This document shows, piece after piece, positions 63,723-64,000 of a DNA stretch of 64,000 nucleotides. Source of the DNA: Angiostrongylus vasorum (taxonomy: Eukaryota > Nematoda > Chromadorea > Rhabditida > Metastrongylidae); contig JADANN010000336.1 of assembly GCA_018806985.1 (NCBI GenBank), positions 434,001 through 498,000 on the forward strand. Reading direction: 5' to 3'. Within the stretch, counting starts at the first letter, position 1. The number at the start of each line of letters is the position of its first letter. The position numbers and the translations under genes are program-made. The notes under the pieces were generated by a model. The model worked only from the letters and a program-made list of their open reading frames with translations. It made no database searches and was not told where the DNA came from.

Positions 63723-64000
63723 CAGTTATGGCACGGATGCCTCAATGTGACGGCCTTTGGACGTCTTACTGAATCCATCTTAGCGTTGAAGTGAATAATG
63801 GAGAAGATATTATGTTCCTTCTAGAACCTCTCAAGTGAAGATGTTTCGATCTTCGTTGCAGCTTAACGGTTTGGCGAAAAGACGAAAGATAGGATTAGGA
63901 AAATTCGGGCTTTCGTGAGCAAGTGATGGATCAAGAGAGATCTCAGAGGCCCGTATGAATGATTCAGGCCTATTTAAACTTCCAGTATTATTAAAAACAA

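Overview
This window is nuclear DNA from a nematode, most likely a strongylid (hookworm-like, clade V) species. The genes have many short exons with TTTCAG-type acceptors. Their products are nematode-like: UNC-24 with stomatin plus SCP2 domains, PDHK-2, a short STAR protein, and a nematode-restricted Cys/His protein. Everything between is dense in tRNA-derived SINEs, another interspersed repeat and Penelope-like retroelement (PLE) remnants. There are no bacterial operons, CRISPR arrays or rRNA genes. Gene models were built by hand from exon homology, splice sites and phase.

Layout. 1-3.6 kb: SINE copies only. 3.78-5.13 kb (+): KH/STAR RNA-binding protein. 5.29-8.32 kb (-): complete 9-exon eIF2B-alpha, tail-to-tail with the STAR gene. 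9.26-10.07 kb (-): nematode-restricted Cys/His protein. 10-19.7 kb: repeats and weak coding-like fragments. 19.77-24.25 kb (+): complete 9-exon pyruvate dehydrogenase kinase (pdhk-2). 24-34 kb: repeats, a PLE 3' fragment and one orphan exon. 34.33-46.64 kb (-): unc-24, eight exons over 12.3 kb, its introns filled with SINEs and a PLE that still encodes a GIY-YIG domain. One exon carries an apparent one-base insertion. 47.87-48.78 kb (+): four phase-consistent exons of an unidentified gene. 56.63-59.9 kb (+): another phase-consistent unidentified exon chain. The rest is repeats, including a SINE embedded in an (AT)n tract at 59 kb.

Repeat families defined here. SINE-A: about 270 bp, tRNA-like head with a Pol III A box TGGCGCAGTGG and a near-consensus B box. 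SINE-B: about 300 bp, a different tRNA-like head with B box GGTTCGAATC-type in the best copies. SINE-C: a SINE-A-like head on an unrelated body. R3: about 390 bp, ending in a GTAAG-type tail. PLE repeats: they carry a CUGAGGA / hairpin / GAAAC motif resembling a hammerhead ribozyme core. The conserved genes are ordinary housekeeping or neuronal genes and do not form one pathway. The more unusual material is in the retroelements, the damaged unc-24 exon, and the two unidentified exon chains.
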